Shown here: positions 16,601 to 24,751 of the stretch, piece by piece
Layout: the number at the start of each line of letters is the position of its first letter
Position numbering within the stretch: the stretch's first letter is position 1
Source of the DNA: Paucihalobacter ruber
GTDB lineage: Bacteria; Bacteroidota; Bacteroidia; Flavobacteriales; Flavobacteriaceae
Length of the DNA: 64,000 bases
Reading direction: 5' to 3'
Assembly (NCBI RefSeq): GCF_006494535.1
Contig: NZ_VHIQ01000007.1
Span: 124,001 to 188,000, forward strand
Notes under the pieces: model-generated
The model's input: the letters and a program-made list of their open reading frames with translations, nothing else
The model's database searches: none
What the model was told of the DNA's origin: nothing
Translations under genes and position numbers: made by a program

Positions 16601-17964
16601 TGCCAATGGCAGTATCGGTAAATGTGGGTGCCGAGGTGCAACGACCTTTGGCCACGGTGGTAATTGGTGGGTTGATCACTTCAACACTGCTTACGCTTGT
16701 AGTGTTACCCATACTTTATATTTATTTTGAAAAATGGAAATTTAGTTTTTCAAGGTCAAATTCAGTAAAAACAATACTGCTATTGATTGGTTTCAGTAGT
16801 TTTTCTTTTGTAACAGCTCAAAATTCACCTAAAAATTCACCTAAAAATTTAGAAGTATTAATTGTCCTGGCTTCTGAAAACAATAGCGCCTTAAAATCTG
16901 AAGCCTTTAAGTTGGAACAATCAAACGCCTTAAAAGGGACAGCGTTCGATTTTGAAAAAACAAATATTTATTATGGCTTCGATGAAAATAATATTGCCGA
17001 GAACGGTCAAGCCATTAAGGTGTTTGGTTTTCAGCAAAACTTTTTATTTCCAACGGTTTACAGTGCTTCAAAAAAATTATTGAACAAGCAGTACGAATTG
17101 AGTAGCAGTCAATATGCGGTGGCCTCCAAATCGATTAAAAGAGCTGTTACTTCGGCCTATTACAATTATGTGACTGCTTACAATAAAGCCGCAATTTATA
17201 AGGGGCTAGACAGTTTGTACACCAATTTTGCCAAAAATGCCAAGCGCCGATTTGAGCTTGGCGACACTAATTATTTAGAATCAATAACTGCCAATTCAAA
17301 ACAACGACAAATACAAATTGCCTACGAACAGTCTCGAATGGACATTGGTATTTGGTATGAAGAATTGCATAAACTGGTACAAACCGAAGACAGTTTACTC
17401 GTAGCATTACCACTGCAAACTCAATTAGATTTGGCGGTATTAGATATTGAGCAAGAGCCCGAAGTGGCCATGTTTAAAAGCAGTTTAGAAGTAATGACTG
17501 CCGAAAATAAACTGGAAAAGAACAAATTATTGCCCGACATTACTTTAGAATATTTTCAAGGCACCAACGATTTGCTTAGTGGTTATTTATACGGTTATCA
17601 GGTTGGATTAAAAATACCAATTCTTTTTGGAGCACAATCGTCTAAAATTAAAGCCTCTAAAATTGGTATGTCGGCAGTAGAAGCAGGTTTGAAAGATGTG
17701 CAATTTCAAATGAATTCAAGACGAAACACCTTAGAGAAAGAACTTGAAAAATTTAGCGAGCACATCAACTATTATAAAAATGAAGGGCAAACACTTGCTC
17801 AAGCCATCTTAAAAACCGCCGAGAGCAGTTATAAGAATGGCGAAATTGACTTTTTTCAATATATATTGAGCATTGAAAACGCCTTTCAAATTGAGTTAGA
17901 TTATTTAGACCAATTGAATAATTACAACCAAACCGTTATCAAATTAAACTATTTAAGCATTTAA
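13615..17964 (+). CDS. CusA/CzcA heavy-metal RND pump fused to a TolC-like outer-membrane factor
   Basis: A 1449-residue fusion. Residues ~1-1040 are a complete HME-RND pump: twelve membrane helices, two periplasmic porter domains, and the HME signature DFGIIIDGAVIIVE in TM4. Residues 1052-1069 form a second signal-peptide-like segment (KTILLLIGFSSFSF then VTAQ). After a duplicated NSPK linker (1070-1077), residues ~1080-1449 have the alpha-helical repeats of an outer-membrane efflux protein. The second part may be cut off by signal peptidase after synthesis. The pump exports Cu, Ag, Zn or Co ions with the CusB-like adaptor 18 bp downstream. The fusion recurs in Bacteroidota. No frameshift is needed: the frame is open throughout. 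Confidence 0.9.
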   Translation: MLTRIINFSINNKFIIGLFTLLLIVFGLFSATKISIGAVPDITNNQVQILTTTRNLSTSDVEKFITYQIELEMANLPGVVEIRSVSKFGLSVVTVVFEDDMGTYLPRQLIAEKIKQAAEKIPEGFGVPEMGPISTGLGEIYQYILDVEPAYKDRYTATDLRTIQDWIVRRQLSGIPGVVEVNTWGGFLKQYEIALNSNQLNAMNISFDEVFSALENNNSVAGSGYIEKVNQAYFIRGEGLVESLNDIETIVVKNIDNTPVYIKDVAKVQFGSAVRFGAITGNGEGEKVLGQVMMLKGANSKQVIDAVKERIEQISGSLPEGVFINGFLDRSELIGKTTFTIVENLTIGCLIVIFVLVLLLGNWRSGLVIASIIPLSMLFTLSLMYLFKVDANLMSLGAIDFGIIIDGAVIIVEFVSFQITQKANAFNILPNSERQDFRDKITIAGASKMMNSAVFGQLIIIIVFIPILALSGVEGKMFKPMALTFSFALLGAMILCFTYVPVMTSLFVNPSRPTKMSSFATRLNNGLYSLYQPIIYKALMYKKTVLIAAFSLLVLTALLFNSMGGEFVPTLDEGDFVIQPVLKTGTSLSKTVEITTQIERILKEEFPDEVNQIVSRIGAAEVPTDPMSMEESDVIITLHPRGQWTKAVSKDELADKFKEALEVLSIPELEFTQPIEMRFNELITGVRADVAIKVFGEDLDILVDKGEEIKKLIENVEGAADITVEKIEGLPQISVIYNRQKIARYGLNISQVNDVLAMAIAGKTLGTVFEGEKQFDMVVRLDEHHRTDIRDIKNLYLDTPSGNKIPLSELADISYQKGPAKISRDDTKRRMVVGVMVRNRDLQSVVDDIQEILNSQLKLPVGYTITYGGQFENLQSAIARLKIAVPVALFLIFVMLYFAFGSVKDALMIYSAIPLAAIGGVMLLWIRDLPFSISAGIGFIALFGVAVLNGIMLIEHFKTLKEEQNFKTMDALVKQGTKDRFRAIMLTASSTALGFLPMAVSVNVGAEVQRPLATVVIGGLITSTLLTLVVLPILYIYFEKWKFSFSRSNSVKTILLLIGFSSFSFVTAQNSPKNSPKNLEVLIVLASENNSALKSEAFKLEQSNALKGTAFDFEKTNIYYGFDENNIAENGQAIKVFGFQQNFLFPTVYSASKKLLNKQYELSSSQYAVASKSIKRAVTSAYYNYVTAYNKAAIYKGLDSLYTNFAKNAKRRFELGDTNYLESITANSKQRQIQIAYEQSRMDIGIWYEELHKLVQTEDSLLVALPLQTQLDLAVLDIEQEPEVAMFKSSLEVMTAENKLEKNKLLPDITLEYFQGTNDLLSGYLYGYQVGLKIPILFGAQSSKIKASKIGMSAVEAGLKDVQFQMNSRRNTLEKELEKFSEHINYYKNEGQTLAQAILKTAESSYKNGEIDFFQYILSIENAFQIELDYLDQLNNYNQTVIKLNYLSI

Positions 17965-17982
17965 AATACAATAGATAAACTC

Positions 17983-19116
17983 ATGAAGACAATCAAAATA
18001 AAATCGGTTTACCTTGTGATATCAATTCTAATATCGGGTTTAATAGCTTGTGAAGAACAAAAGTATGTTGAAACTCAGAGCGAGCCTGAAGATTCCAATC
18101 TAATTACCGTAACCAAAGAGCAATTTATACGCAATAATATGAGTATTGGCATCGCTGTTGAAAAAAAATTTCCTTTCGAGGTGCAAGTTACCGGTATGAT
18201 TGATGTGCCACCGCAAAATAAAGCTATTGTAAATGCTATTATGGGTGGTTATGTAAAAAAAACACCGTTGCTGGTTGGAAACAAAGTAAAAAAAGGCGAT
18301 TTTTTGATAAGCATCGAAAATCCTGAATTTTTAAAAATTCAACAAAATTATCTCGAAATCAAATCTCAACTCGGATTTCTTGATATGGAGTATCAACGCC
18401 AAAAGCAATTGTTCGAAGAAAATATTACCTCGCAAAAAAACTATTTAAAAGCCGAAAGCGACTTCAATACGGCAAAAGCTACTTTGACAGGTTTGAGAAA
18501 ACAACTTGAAATGCTCAATTTTTCGGTATCACAAATTGAAAAAGGTCAAATGAGTGCTGTTACCAATATTTATGCACCCATATCAGGCATGATATCAAAA
18601 ATGAATGTGGCCATGGGAAGTTTTGTTGCCGATGCTACGTCAATTCTTGAAATTGTAGATACTGAGCACATTCATCTGGAATTAAATGTTTTTGAAAAGG
18701 ATATTTTAAAGGTCAAAAAAGGACAAACCATTCAGTTTAAGATACCCGAAGCATCTGATGAATTATTTGAAGCTGAAGTGTATTTAGTTGGGGCCAGTAT
18801 TGAAGCCAACCGAACTATTAAAGTACATGGCCATTTAAAAAACGAAGAAGGGCACAATTTTTTACCGGGGATGTTTGTAGAAGCCTACATTGAATCTGAT
18901 ACAAAAACAGCCAGCGCCTTACCTGAAAGTGCAGTGGTAGAAATTGAGGATGAGTTTTTTGTTTTGAAACTAATAAGTGAAACTGATCAAGCGTACGTTT
19001 TCGAAAAACAACCGGTGACAATTGGTACCTCTAATGAGGGTTATATGGAAATTATTTCAGAATTGCAGGAAGCGCAACAGTACTTAACCAATGGTGCCTT
19101 TGATATAATCAAATAG
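17983..19116 (+). CDS. CusB-like periplasmic adaptor lipoprotein of the RND pump
   Basis: A 377-residue membrane-fusion protein. The N terminus has a lipobox (SGLIAC, lipidated Cys23). The lipoyl/barrel-sandwich halves are around VVNAIMGGYVKK-like residues 85-115 and 195-225 (IYAPISGMISKMNV), separated by a helical hairpin (about 115-190), followed by beta-barrel and membrane-proximal domains. It bridges the inner-membrane pump and the outer-membrane factor. It lies 18 bp after the CusA-TolC fusion gene, so it is co-transcribed. I see no Met-rich N-terminal copper site of the E. coli CusB type, so metal specificity is open. Confidence 0.88.
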   Translation: MKTIKIKSVYLVISILISGLIACEEQKYVETQSEPEDSNLITVTKEQFIRNNMSIGIAVEKKFPFEVQVTGMIDVPPQNKAIVNAIMGGYVKKTPLLVGNKVKKGDFLISIENPEFLKIQQNYLEIKSQLGFLDMEYQRQKQLFEENITSQKNYLKAESDFNTAKATLTGLRKQLEMLNFSVSQIEKGQMSAVTNIYAPISGMISKMNVAMGSFVADATSILEIVDTEHIHLELNVFEKDILKVKKGQTIQFKIPEASDELFEAEVYLVGASIEANRTIKVHGHLKNEEGHNFLPGMFVEAYIESDTKTASALPESAVVEIEDEFFVLKLISETDQAYVFEKQPVTIGTSNEGYMEIISELQEAQQYLTNGAFDIIK

Positions 19117-19140
19117 TTGTAATGCGAGAACGGCTGTAAG

Positions 19141-19210
19141 TTTTAAAAGTTAAGACGACCAAATATCAGTAAGGCGTATGTCGCGCCTGAATTATAATTA
19201 ACTTTTAAAA
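19141..19210. repeat. Nested inverted repeat between the adaptor and AhpD-like genes
   Basis: A perfect 13-bp inverted repeat, TTTTAAAAGTTAA (19141-19153) with TTAACTTTTAAAA (19198-19210), encloses a smaller hairpin, AGGCG / CGCCT. It covers most of the 102-bp gap and ends a few bases before the next start codon. It has no T-tract, so it is not a simple terminator; it could be an RNA structure controlling the next gene, or an operator. Confidence 0.55.
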
Positions 19211-19218
19211 TAAATGAT

Positions 19219-19776
19219 ATGACTTCAGTAAAATTAAATCTAGAGAACATTAAATTATCCGATCATTCCAAAGCGATATTCGACAAAACAGAAAAAGCCT
19301 TGGGCTTTGTACCCAATATGTACAAAACTATGGCAGGTAACACTTCGCTTTTAGACAGTTATACTTATGCTTACGACAGTTTTAGAAAACATTCCGGGTT
19401 TACACCTGTAGAGCAGGAGGTGGTGTTTTTATCGGTTTCATATGTCAACAATTGTACCTATTGCATGGCAGCACACAGCTTTGTAGGCGATAATATGACC
19501 AATGTACCTACAGAAGTTACCGATGCTATTAGAGCAGGAGAAGCCATTTCAGATAACAAATTAAATGCCTTATCTAATTTCACCAAAATAATGGTAGAAA
19601 CACGCGGGTTGCCTTCTGAAGATGATTTAGCTGCATTTTTTGATGCCGGTTACACCGAAACCCATGTGCTGGGTATCATTACCGGTATTGCGGTAAAAAC
19701 TTTGAGTAACTATTCAAATCACAATACCCATCCGGAAGTGGATGAAGTTTTTGCAGGAAGACGTTGGAGTAAATAA
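19219..19776 (+). CDS. AhpD/carboxymuconolactone decarboxylase family protein (two-domain length)
   Basis: A 185-residue all-alpha protein without signal peptide. The core has the CTYCMAAH motif (Cys-x-x-Cys with a nearby His) expected for AhpD-like peroxide or disulfide chemistry. The N-terminal helix pair GFVPNMYKTMAGNT is typical of the longer peroxidase-related subgroup. It is followed by a strong terminator (19795-19838). It is the second AhpD-like gene in the window, clearly distinct from the 111-residue one at 9394-9729. Its link to the metal efflux operon is positional only. Confidence 0.85.
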   Translation: MTSVKLNLENIKLSDHSKAIFDKTEKALGFVPNMYKTMAGNTSLLDSYTYAYDSFRKHSGFTPVEQEVVFLSVSYVNNCTYCMAAHSFVGDNMTNVPTEVTDAIRAGEAISDNKLNALSNFTKIMVETRGLPSEDDLAAFFDAGYTETHVLGIITGIAVKTLSNYSNHNTHPEVDEVFAGRRWSK

Positions 19777-19794
19777 AATCCGGTTTAATATTTT

Positions 19795-19838
19795 AGAGCT
19801 GCTTTGTAAAGAAAAACTTTATTTAAAGCAGCTTTTTT
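19795..19838 (+). terminator. Rho-independent terminator after the AhpD-like gene
   Basis: AGCTGCTTT (19797-19805) pairs with AAAGCAGCT (19825-19833), with a nested TAAAG/CTTTA stem inside, and a run of T residues follows. It closes the metal efflux transcript. Confidence 0.75.
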
Positions 19839-19852
19839 AGTATGTTTAAATC

Positions 19853-20305
19853 ATGAAGCTATCTATAAAAGATTACATCTTAGTTTTACTCCAAGCGGTA
19901 CTTTTTGTAATGTTCCTGTTTGATTTTAATTGGCTGGATGTAACAATCCCTGAATGGATAAAAAATGTTGCAATAGTTTTTTTTGGTTTAGGTTTATTGA
20001 TTACAATGGTAGCCTTGTTACAACTCAACAAAAATTTATCGCCGTTTCCAACGCCAAAATCTAACTCGGCGCTTATAAAAAACGGACTCTATAAATACAT
20101 CAGGCATCCTATTTACACAGGCTTATTGTTTTTGTTTTTTGGATACACTGTTTATTCGGAGTCGATATACCGATTGATAGTCTCAATATTATTGTTAGCG
20201 TTGTTTCACGTTAAATCGCGTTACGAAGAGCAAAAACTAAAAGAACGCTTTGTAGAGTACGAATCTTACCGAACTAACACGGGTAGGTTTTTGCCGAGAT
20301 TTTAA
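19853..20305 (+). CDS. Isoprenylcysteine carboxyl methyltransferase-family membrane protein
   Basis: A 150-residue integral membrane protein with helices at about 8-26, 35-58, 88-105 and 110-128. The region LIKNGLYKYIRHPIYTGLL (about 74-92) is the SAM/isoprenoid methyltransferase signature shared by ICMT, NnrU and PEMT-like proteins, and the C-terminal RYEEQKLKERFVEYESYR segment is also typical. The substrate in bacteria is usually unknown (protein or lipid methylation). It stands alone between two terminators and its promoter was not identified. Confidence 0.8.
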   Translation: MKLSIKDYILVLLQAVLFVMFLFDFNWLDVTIPEWIKNVAIVFFGLGLLITMVALLQLNKNLSPFPTPKSNSALIKNGLYKYIRHPIYTGLLFLFFGYTVYSESIYRLIVSILLLALFHVKSRYEEQKLKERFVEYESYRTNTGRFLPRF

Positions 20306-20326
20306 AACCAACTTTAATAAAATAAA

Positions 20327-20354
20327 AAAACCCACTTCAAAAAAAGTGGGTTTT
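20327..20354 (-). terminator. Bidirectional terminator between the methyltransferase gene and tRNA-Phe
   Basis: An 11-bp stem, AAAACCCACTT (20327-20337) with AAGTGGGTTTT (20344-20354), around a 6-nt loop. On the minus strand the stem is followed by a long T-rich run, making it the terminator of tRNA-Phe; on the plus strand its own TTTT can end the methyltransferase transcript. Confidence 0.8.
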
Positions 20355-20364
20355 GCATCTGATG

Positions 20365-20437
20365 TGGTGCCTCCAGGAATCGAACCAGGGACACAAGGAT
20401 TTTCAGTCCTTTGCTCTACCAACTGAGCTAAGGCACC
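20365..20437 (-). tRNA. tRNA-Phe (GAA)
   Basis: Read on the minus strand this 73-nt sequence folds as a full cloverleaf. The acceptor stem is GGTGCCT/AGGCACC with discriminator A, the D-arm contains AGCTCAGTTGGTAGAGC, the anticodon loop is CTGAAAA (anticodon GAA), and the T-arm contains GGTTCGATTCC. CCA is not encoded. Confidence 0.95.
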
Positions 20438-20505
20438 AGTCGCTTAAAATGCGGTTGCAAATATAGGCTCATTTTTATTATTCACAAAAATAAACATTAA
20501 AAAAT

Positions 20506-20534
20506 TGATTGCGTATTTTTACACCTAATTTTTG
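20506..20534 (+). promoter_or_regulatory. Possible coaX promoter
   Basis: TAATTTTTG (20526-20534), a -7-like box with one extra base compared with TAnnTTTG, lies about 18 bp after a TTG. The start codon at 20539 follows almost at once, so the leader would be very short. Confidence 0.3.
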
Positions 20535-20538
20535 TAGT

Positions 20539-21267
20539 ATGAATCTCATTATAGATGTGGGAAATACCGCCGTTAAGTTAGCTGTTTTTGATGGTTTTAA
20601 ATTGAAAACCCAAACAACCGAGTCTAAAACCAGAGTGCTGTCGGCTGTAAAATCTTTAATTAAAAAATTTAAAGTTAACCATGCCATTATTTCAAAAGTT
20701 GGCAGTTTATCCCACCATACCATTCATAAAATATCTGAATATACCAATCTCATCATTTTAACTAAAGATACGCCCGTACCTTTTAAAAACTGCTACAAAA
20801 CTCCCGAAACTTTAGGCGCAGACCGAATAGCCTTGGCAGCGGCAGCAGTGCTTCAATACCCAAATACCAATGTACTGGTAATTGATGCCGGTACCTGTGT
20901 AACCTACGATTTTATAAATAACCAAAAACAATATCTCGGTGGCGCCATTTCGCCGGGACTAACTATGCGCTACAAGGCCATGCATACTTTTACCGAAAAG
21001 TTGCCGTTATTAAAACCTAATGCAACAAATCAACTTACCGGGGGCACCACTTTAGAGTCCATGCACACCGGCGCATTTGTAGGAATATTAAACGAGATAG
21101 ACGGATTTATTTCAGCATATAAAAATATTTACCCCAATTTAACAGTTATTTTAACAGGTGGAGATGCCAAAATTTTGGGAAACCAATTAAAAAATAGCAT
21201 ATTTGCCAACTCAAATTTTCTGTTAGAAGGTTTAAACAGTATTTTAGAATTTAACATCACCAAATGA
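20539..21267 (+). CDS. coaX: Type III pantothenate kinase
   Basis: A 242-residue ASKHA-fold kinase: phosphate-1 motif LIIDVGNTAVKLAVF at the N terminus, the LGADRIALAAAA segment, the catalytic-Asp region VIDAGTCVTYDF, GGAISPGLTMR, and LTGGDA near the C terminus. It phosphorylates pantothenate, the first step of coenzyme A synthesis, and type III enzymes need a monovalent cation and are not feedback-inhibited by CoA. The ATG at 20539 was preferred to one 10 codons upstream because it immediately precedes the DVGNT motif. It overlaps the next gene by 4 bp (ATGA), so it heads a co-translated series. Confidence 0.93.
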   Translation: MNLIIDVGNTAVKLAVFDGFKLKTQTTESKTRVLSAVKSLIKKFKVNHAIISKVGSLSHHTIHKISEYTNLIILTKDTPVPFKNCYKTPETLGADRIALAAAAVLQYPNTNVLVIDAGTCVTYDFINNQKQYLGGAISPGLTMRYKAMHTFTEKLPLLKPNATNQLTGGTTLESMHTGAFVGILNEIDGFISAYKNIYPNLTVILTGGDAKILGNQLKNSIFANSNFLLEGLNSILEFNITK

Positions 21268-22571
21268 TAAAAAATCTCATTGTGGTTTTTGTGGCATTTA
21301 TTGCTGTAAACACTTTTGCCCAACAAGGAACCGTTTCACCGTATTCCTTTTATGGGATTGGTACCCTTAATTTCAGGGGCACTGTTGAAAACCGTAGTAT
21401 GGGTGGTCTCAGCATTTATAACGATAGTATTCAGTTAAACTTAAGAAACCCGGCATTTCATACGGGTAATAATTTAAAGTCGTTTAATGATGAATCGCGC
21501 CCTGTAAGATTTGGCGTTGGTGGCAATTTTAATAATACCAGTTTAAAAACGCAAAACGCTTCAAGCAGCGTTGCTTCAACCACCTTTGAATATCTGGCAC
21601 TTAACTTACCTGCTGGAAAGTTTGGTTTTACACTTGGACTCATACCATTCAGTTCAGTTGGGTACAATTTACAGGATTTAAACGACGATGGTTTACTTAC
21701 CAACAGATATGAAGGTGAAGGTGGATTGAATAAAGTGTTTTTAGGGGTTGGCTATAGTGTCTCTCGAAATTTTCGCGTAGGTATTAACCTTGACTACAAT
21801 TTTGGTAATATAGAAAACAGCTCTATTGCTTTTGTAAGAGATAACGAAGGCAATTTGCTCCAGTTTCAAACCAAACAATCCAATGCCTCAAATTTAAGCG
21901 GTTTAAATTATACTCTTGGCGCAACGTATTCAACAAAGTTCAAAGAAAAATATGATTTAATTACCTCGGCAACCTTTAAACCTCAATCGAATCTCACTTC
22001 CTTAAACGAGCGTGTTTTTTCTACCATAATTGTAAACCCATCTACCGGTGCCGATTCTGAAGTCGACAGAATTGACGCAGATCTTGAGGGCAGTGGTTTG
22101 GCCGAAACAAAGTTAACTTTACCATCCAGATTTGCATTTGGTGCAGGAATTGGTGAAACGCACAAATGGTTTTTAGGTGCAGAATACAGTTTACTGCAAA
22201 CAAGTAAATTCGCGAACCCTATTGTAAATATTGATAATACTACTTTTGAAGATTCTTACGGTATTGCAGTTGGCGGTTTTTATATTCCAGACTACAATGC
22301 CTTTAAAGGTTACTTAAAACGAGTGGTTTACAGGTCCGGATTTAGATACGAAACCACAGGCTTAAACATCAATAATCAAAGCATTGATGAGTTTGGCATT
22401 ACTTTTGGAGTTGGATTACCAATTGGCAGATATGGTACTAATTTAAACATAGGATTTGAATACGGACAAAGAGGTACCACCAGCCAAAATTTAATAAAAG
22501 AAGGTTTCTTTAATACCCATATAAGTTTAACTTTGAACGATCGTTGGTTTGAGAGACGAAAGTATAACTAA
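21264..22571 (+). CDS. Predicted outer-membrane beta-barrel protein
   Basis: A 435-residue protein with signal peptide (about 1-19, ending TFAQ), followed by a segment with PYSFYGIGTLNFRGT and NRSMGGLSIYND resembling the N terminus of FadL/PorV-type flavobacterial barrels, and many amphipathic beta strands. It lies between coaX (4-bp overlap) and a TPR protein gene. The exact function is not known; it might be an envelope assembly or transport protein, given lptC two genes downstream. Confidence 0.75.
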   Translation: MIKNLIVVFVAFIAVNTFAQQGTVSPYSFYGIGTLNFRGTVENRSMGGLSIYNDSIQLNLRNPAFHTGNNLKSFNDESRPVRFGVGGNFNNTSLKTQNASSSVASTTFEYLALNLPAGKFGFTLGLIPFSSVGYNLQDLNDDGLLTNRYEGEGGLNKVFLGVGYSVSRNFRVGINLDYNFGNIENSSIAFVRDNEGNLLQFQTKQSNASNLSGLNYTLGATYSTKFKEKYDLITSATFKPQSNLTSLNERVFSTIIVNPSTGADSEVDRIDADLEGSGLAETKLTLPSRFAFGAGIGETHKWFLGAEYSLLQTSKFANPIVNIDNTTFEDSYGIAVGGFYIPDYNAFKGYLKRVVYRSGFRYETTGLNINNQSIDEFGITFGVGLPIGRYGTNLNIGFEYGQRGTTSQNLIKEGFFNTHISLTLNDRWFERRKYN

Positions 22572-22584
22572 ATAAAAACAAAAA

Positions 22585-23967
22585 ATGAAAACGAGAATTA
22601 CTTTAATCTTTACCGCCATTTTGGTAAGTCTAAATGTAAGTTTTGCACAGCAAGATGAAGAGTGTATGAACAATCTGCAAATTTTCTCAGAATTTGCAAA
22701 AAAGAAAAATTACGACGAAGCTTACAAGCCATGGATGGTTGTGCGTACCAAATGTCCAAAGTTTAACCGCGCTATTTATCAGTACGGCGAAAAGATTCTG
22801 GATGATAAAATCAGTAAAACTACCGGTGACGAACAAGCGGCCTTTGTAAACGATCTTATCGCCATGTACGATCAAGCCATGGAATACTATCCACAGTATT
22901 ATACAAAAGGCGATGTGTTGAGTAAACAGGCACAAATTATGTTCGACTATCAGGAGGTCTTAAAGAAAGATAAACTGTCGCTTTACAATGCCTTCAATAA
23001 GGCATATACAGAAGACAAAGACAACTTTACTAATCCCAAAAGTCTCTACACTTATTTTTCTGCCATGGTTGACTTGTTCGATGAAAAGAAAAAAACAGCT
23101 CAGGAAATGTTTGATAAGTATGATGACTTAAATGAGAAAATTGAAAGCGAAGTTAGTAACTATTCTGCTTTGTTAAATAAGTTAATTGAAAAAGAAGAAG
23201 CCGGTCAGGCCTTAACAGGGAAAGAGCCAAGTTACAAAAGAAGCTATGAAAGCTACTTAACCAATTACGATATAATTTCGGCAGGTATGGATCAAAAGTT
23301 AGGAGAGCGCGCTAATTGCTCTGTGTTGATTCCTCTATACGAGAGAGACTTTGAACAATATAAAAACGATGCTGTTTGGTTAAAGCGCTCAGTAAACCGT
23401 ATGTATGCCAAAGAATGTACCGATGATGCTTTATATATTAAACTGGTAAAAGCTTATGATGCTGCTGCACCTTCAGCCGATACCAAAGTATTCGTAGCAG
23501 ATTTATTAATGAAAGACGGTAAAGAATCCGAAGCTTTTAAATACCTGCAAGAAGCCTACGATTTAGAAACCGATCCGGTTAAAAAAGGTAACCGTGCTAA
23601 TAAAATTGCCATTACATTAAAAAATAAAGGACGCTTATCTCAGGCAAGAACTTATTTTGAGAATTCATTAAAGTTAAACCCGTCTAACGGAAGACCACAC
23701 CTTGCTATAGCCACGATGTACGCCAACAGTGCCAATAGTTGTGGCGATACCAACTTTAAAAAGCGTGCCGTGTTCTGGTTGGCCGCACAAGAAGCCGCCA
23801 AGGCAGGTAGGGTAGACCCTACTTTAGGAACTTTGGCTTCTCAAACTGAGGCTAACTTCAAGGCCAAAGCTCCAAGCAAAGGTGAAATATTTCAGGAAGA
23901 TATGGCCGGAAAAACTATTAACATTAGTTGCTGGATAAATAGAAGTATCACTGTGCCGAGTCTTTAA
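22585..23967 (+). CDS. Exported tetratricopeptide-repeat protein
   Basis: A 460-residue protein with signal peptide (about 1-21, ending SFAQ). Helical repeats occur throughout; the clearest TPR units are in the last third (KNKGRLSQARTYFENSLKLNPSNGRPHLAIATMYA). The middle has a charged coiled-coil-like region (KKTAQEMFDKYDDLNEKIESE). A few Cys residues in the N-terminal part (DEECMNN, RTKCPKF) may form disulfides in the periplasm. It lies 13 bp after the barrel gene, and its stop overlaps the lptC start by one base. It is probably a scaffold for an envelope machine. Confidence 0.8.
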   Translation: MKTRITLIFTAILVSLNVSFAQQDEECMNNLQIFSEFAKKKNYDEAYKPWMVVRTKCPKFNRAIYQYGEKILDDKISKTTGDEQAAFVNDLIAMYDQAMEYYPQYYTKGDVLSKQAQIMFDYQEVLKKDKLSLYNAFNKAYTEDKDNFTNPKSLYTYFSAMVDLFDEKKKTAQEMFDKYDDLNEKIESEVSNYSALLNKLIEKEEAGQALTGKEPSYKRSYESYLTNYDIISAGMDQKLGERANCSVLIPLYERDFEQYKNDAVWLKRSVNRMYAKECTDDALYIKLVKAYDAAAPSADTKVFVADLLMKDGKESEAFKYLQEAYDLETDPVKKGNRANKIAITLKNKGRLSQARTYFENSLKLNPSNGRPHLAIATMYANSANSCGDTNFKKRAVFWLAAQEAAKAGRVDPTLGTLASQTEANFKAKAPSKGEIFQEDMAGKTINISCWINRSITVPSL

Positions 23968-24530
23968 TGGCCTTGAAATATAAACATATTACCATACACT
24001 TAGTCACAGTTTTAGCTGTGACTTTGTGTTTAAGGTGCACCGATAATTTTAAGAAAATACAACAAGTAGGTGTGTTACAAAACGAACCGGTTGGTGTTGC
24101 TAAGGATATCAATCTTAAATACACAGATTCGGGCATGTTAACAGCAAACTTAATTAGTAAAACCATGTTAGATTATTCCAATCGCGAATTTGGTTTTTCT
24201 GAATTCCCCGATGGTATCCATCTAATTTTATACGATAAAGAACAAAACAAAAGCACCATTACATCTAATTATGCCATTTACTACACCGAAACAGATGTGA
24301 TAGACCTTCGCGGTAATGTGAAAATAGCTACAACCCAAAACGACACCTTGTTTACAGAGCAATTATTTTATTACGAAAAAGATGAATGGGTCTTTACCAA
24401 CCAACCCTTTAGATTAAAATCTCCCAGCGGTGATACCTATGGCAACGGTTTAGACTCTGATGTTGACTTTAAACGAATCAACATTCTGGAAATGTATGAC
24501 AGCGAATTCGAATTAGAAGGCGATAATTAA
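23967..24530 (+). CDS. lptC: LPS export protein LptC
   Basis: A 187-residue protein with an N-terminal hydrophobic anchor (about 8-22) and a periplasmic beta-jellyroll: the LptC hallmarks are the DINLKYTDSGMLTANLIS segment, the FPDGIHLILYD strand, TSNYAIYYTETDVIDLRGNV and the FKSPSGDTYGNGL-like end. LptC passes lipopolysaccharide from LptB2FG to LptA. A Cys in the N-terminal segment (RCTD) lacks a good lipobox, so a membrane anchor is likelier than lipidation. It overlaps the TPR gene by one base. Confidence 0.88.
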   Translation: MALKYKHITIHLVTVLAVTLCLRCTDNFKKIQQVGVLQNEPVGVAKDINLKYTDSGMLTANLISKTMLDYSNREFGFSEFPDGIHLILYDKEQNKSTITSNYAIYYTETDVIDLRGNVKIATTQNDTLFTEQLFYYEKDEWVFTNQPFRLKSPSGDTYGNGLDSDVDFKRINILEMYDSEFELEGDN

Positions 24531-24538
24531 TATCTTTG
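24531..24538 (+). promoter_or_regulatory. -7-like box before the small membrane protein gene
   Basis: TATCTTTG matches the Bacteroidetes -7 consensus TAnnTTTG and lies 18 bp before the start codon at 24557, directly after the lptC stop. No convincing -33 TTG is visible, so an internal promoter is only suggested. Confidence 0.35.
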
Positions 24539-24556
24539 TATTGTAATTAATAAGTT

Positions 24557-24751
24557 ATGACCTTTCTAAAATTCTTTCAATACGCTTATCTGGTGATTGC
24601 CGTGTTATTTCTATATGAAGCTGTTGTGGCATGGAACACAGACCGTAACCGTGCATACATGTCCATATTTTTTGTGGTATTGGCACTATTCTTATTCTTC
24701 TTTAGAAGAAAGTTCAGAAAGCGCTTTGAAGACAGAAGCAAACAACAATAA
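24557..24751 (+). CDS. Small two-helix membrane protein
   Basis: A 64-residue protein with two hydrophobic helices (about 7-26 and 34-50) joined by a short charged turn (NTDRNRA) and a very basic C-terminal tail (RRKFRKRFEDRSKQQ). Its stop directly precedes the start of the CNNM gene, so they are co-translated. I do not recognise a functional family; proteins like it occur at this position in Flavobacteriaceae. Confidence 0.7.
   Translation: MTFLKFFQYAYLVIAVLFLYEAVVAWNTDRNRAYMSIFFVVLALFLFFFRRKFRKRFEDRSKQQ

Noticed and set aside
13615-17964. CusA-TolC fusion as a sequencing error or frameshift
   Set aside because: The frame is open throughout, the linker is continuous, and the same fusion is known in other Bacteroidota.
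20237-20422. 61-codon minus-strand frame over the tRNA-Phe region
   Set aside because: It crosses the tRNA and the terminator and has no protein-like features.
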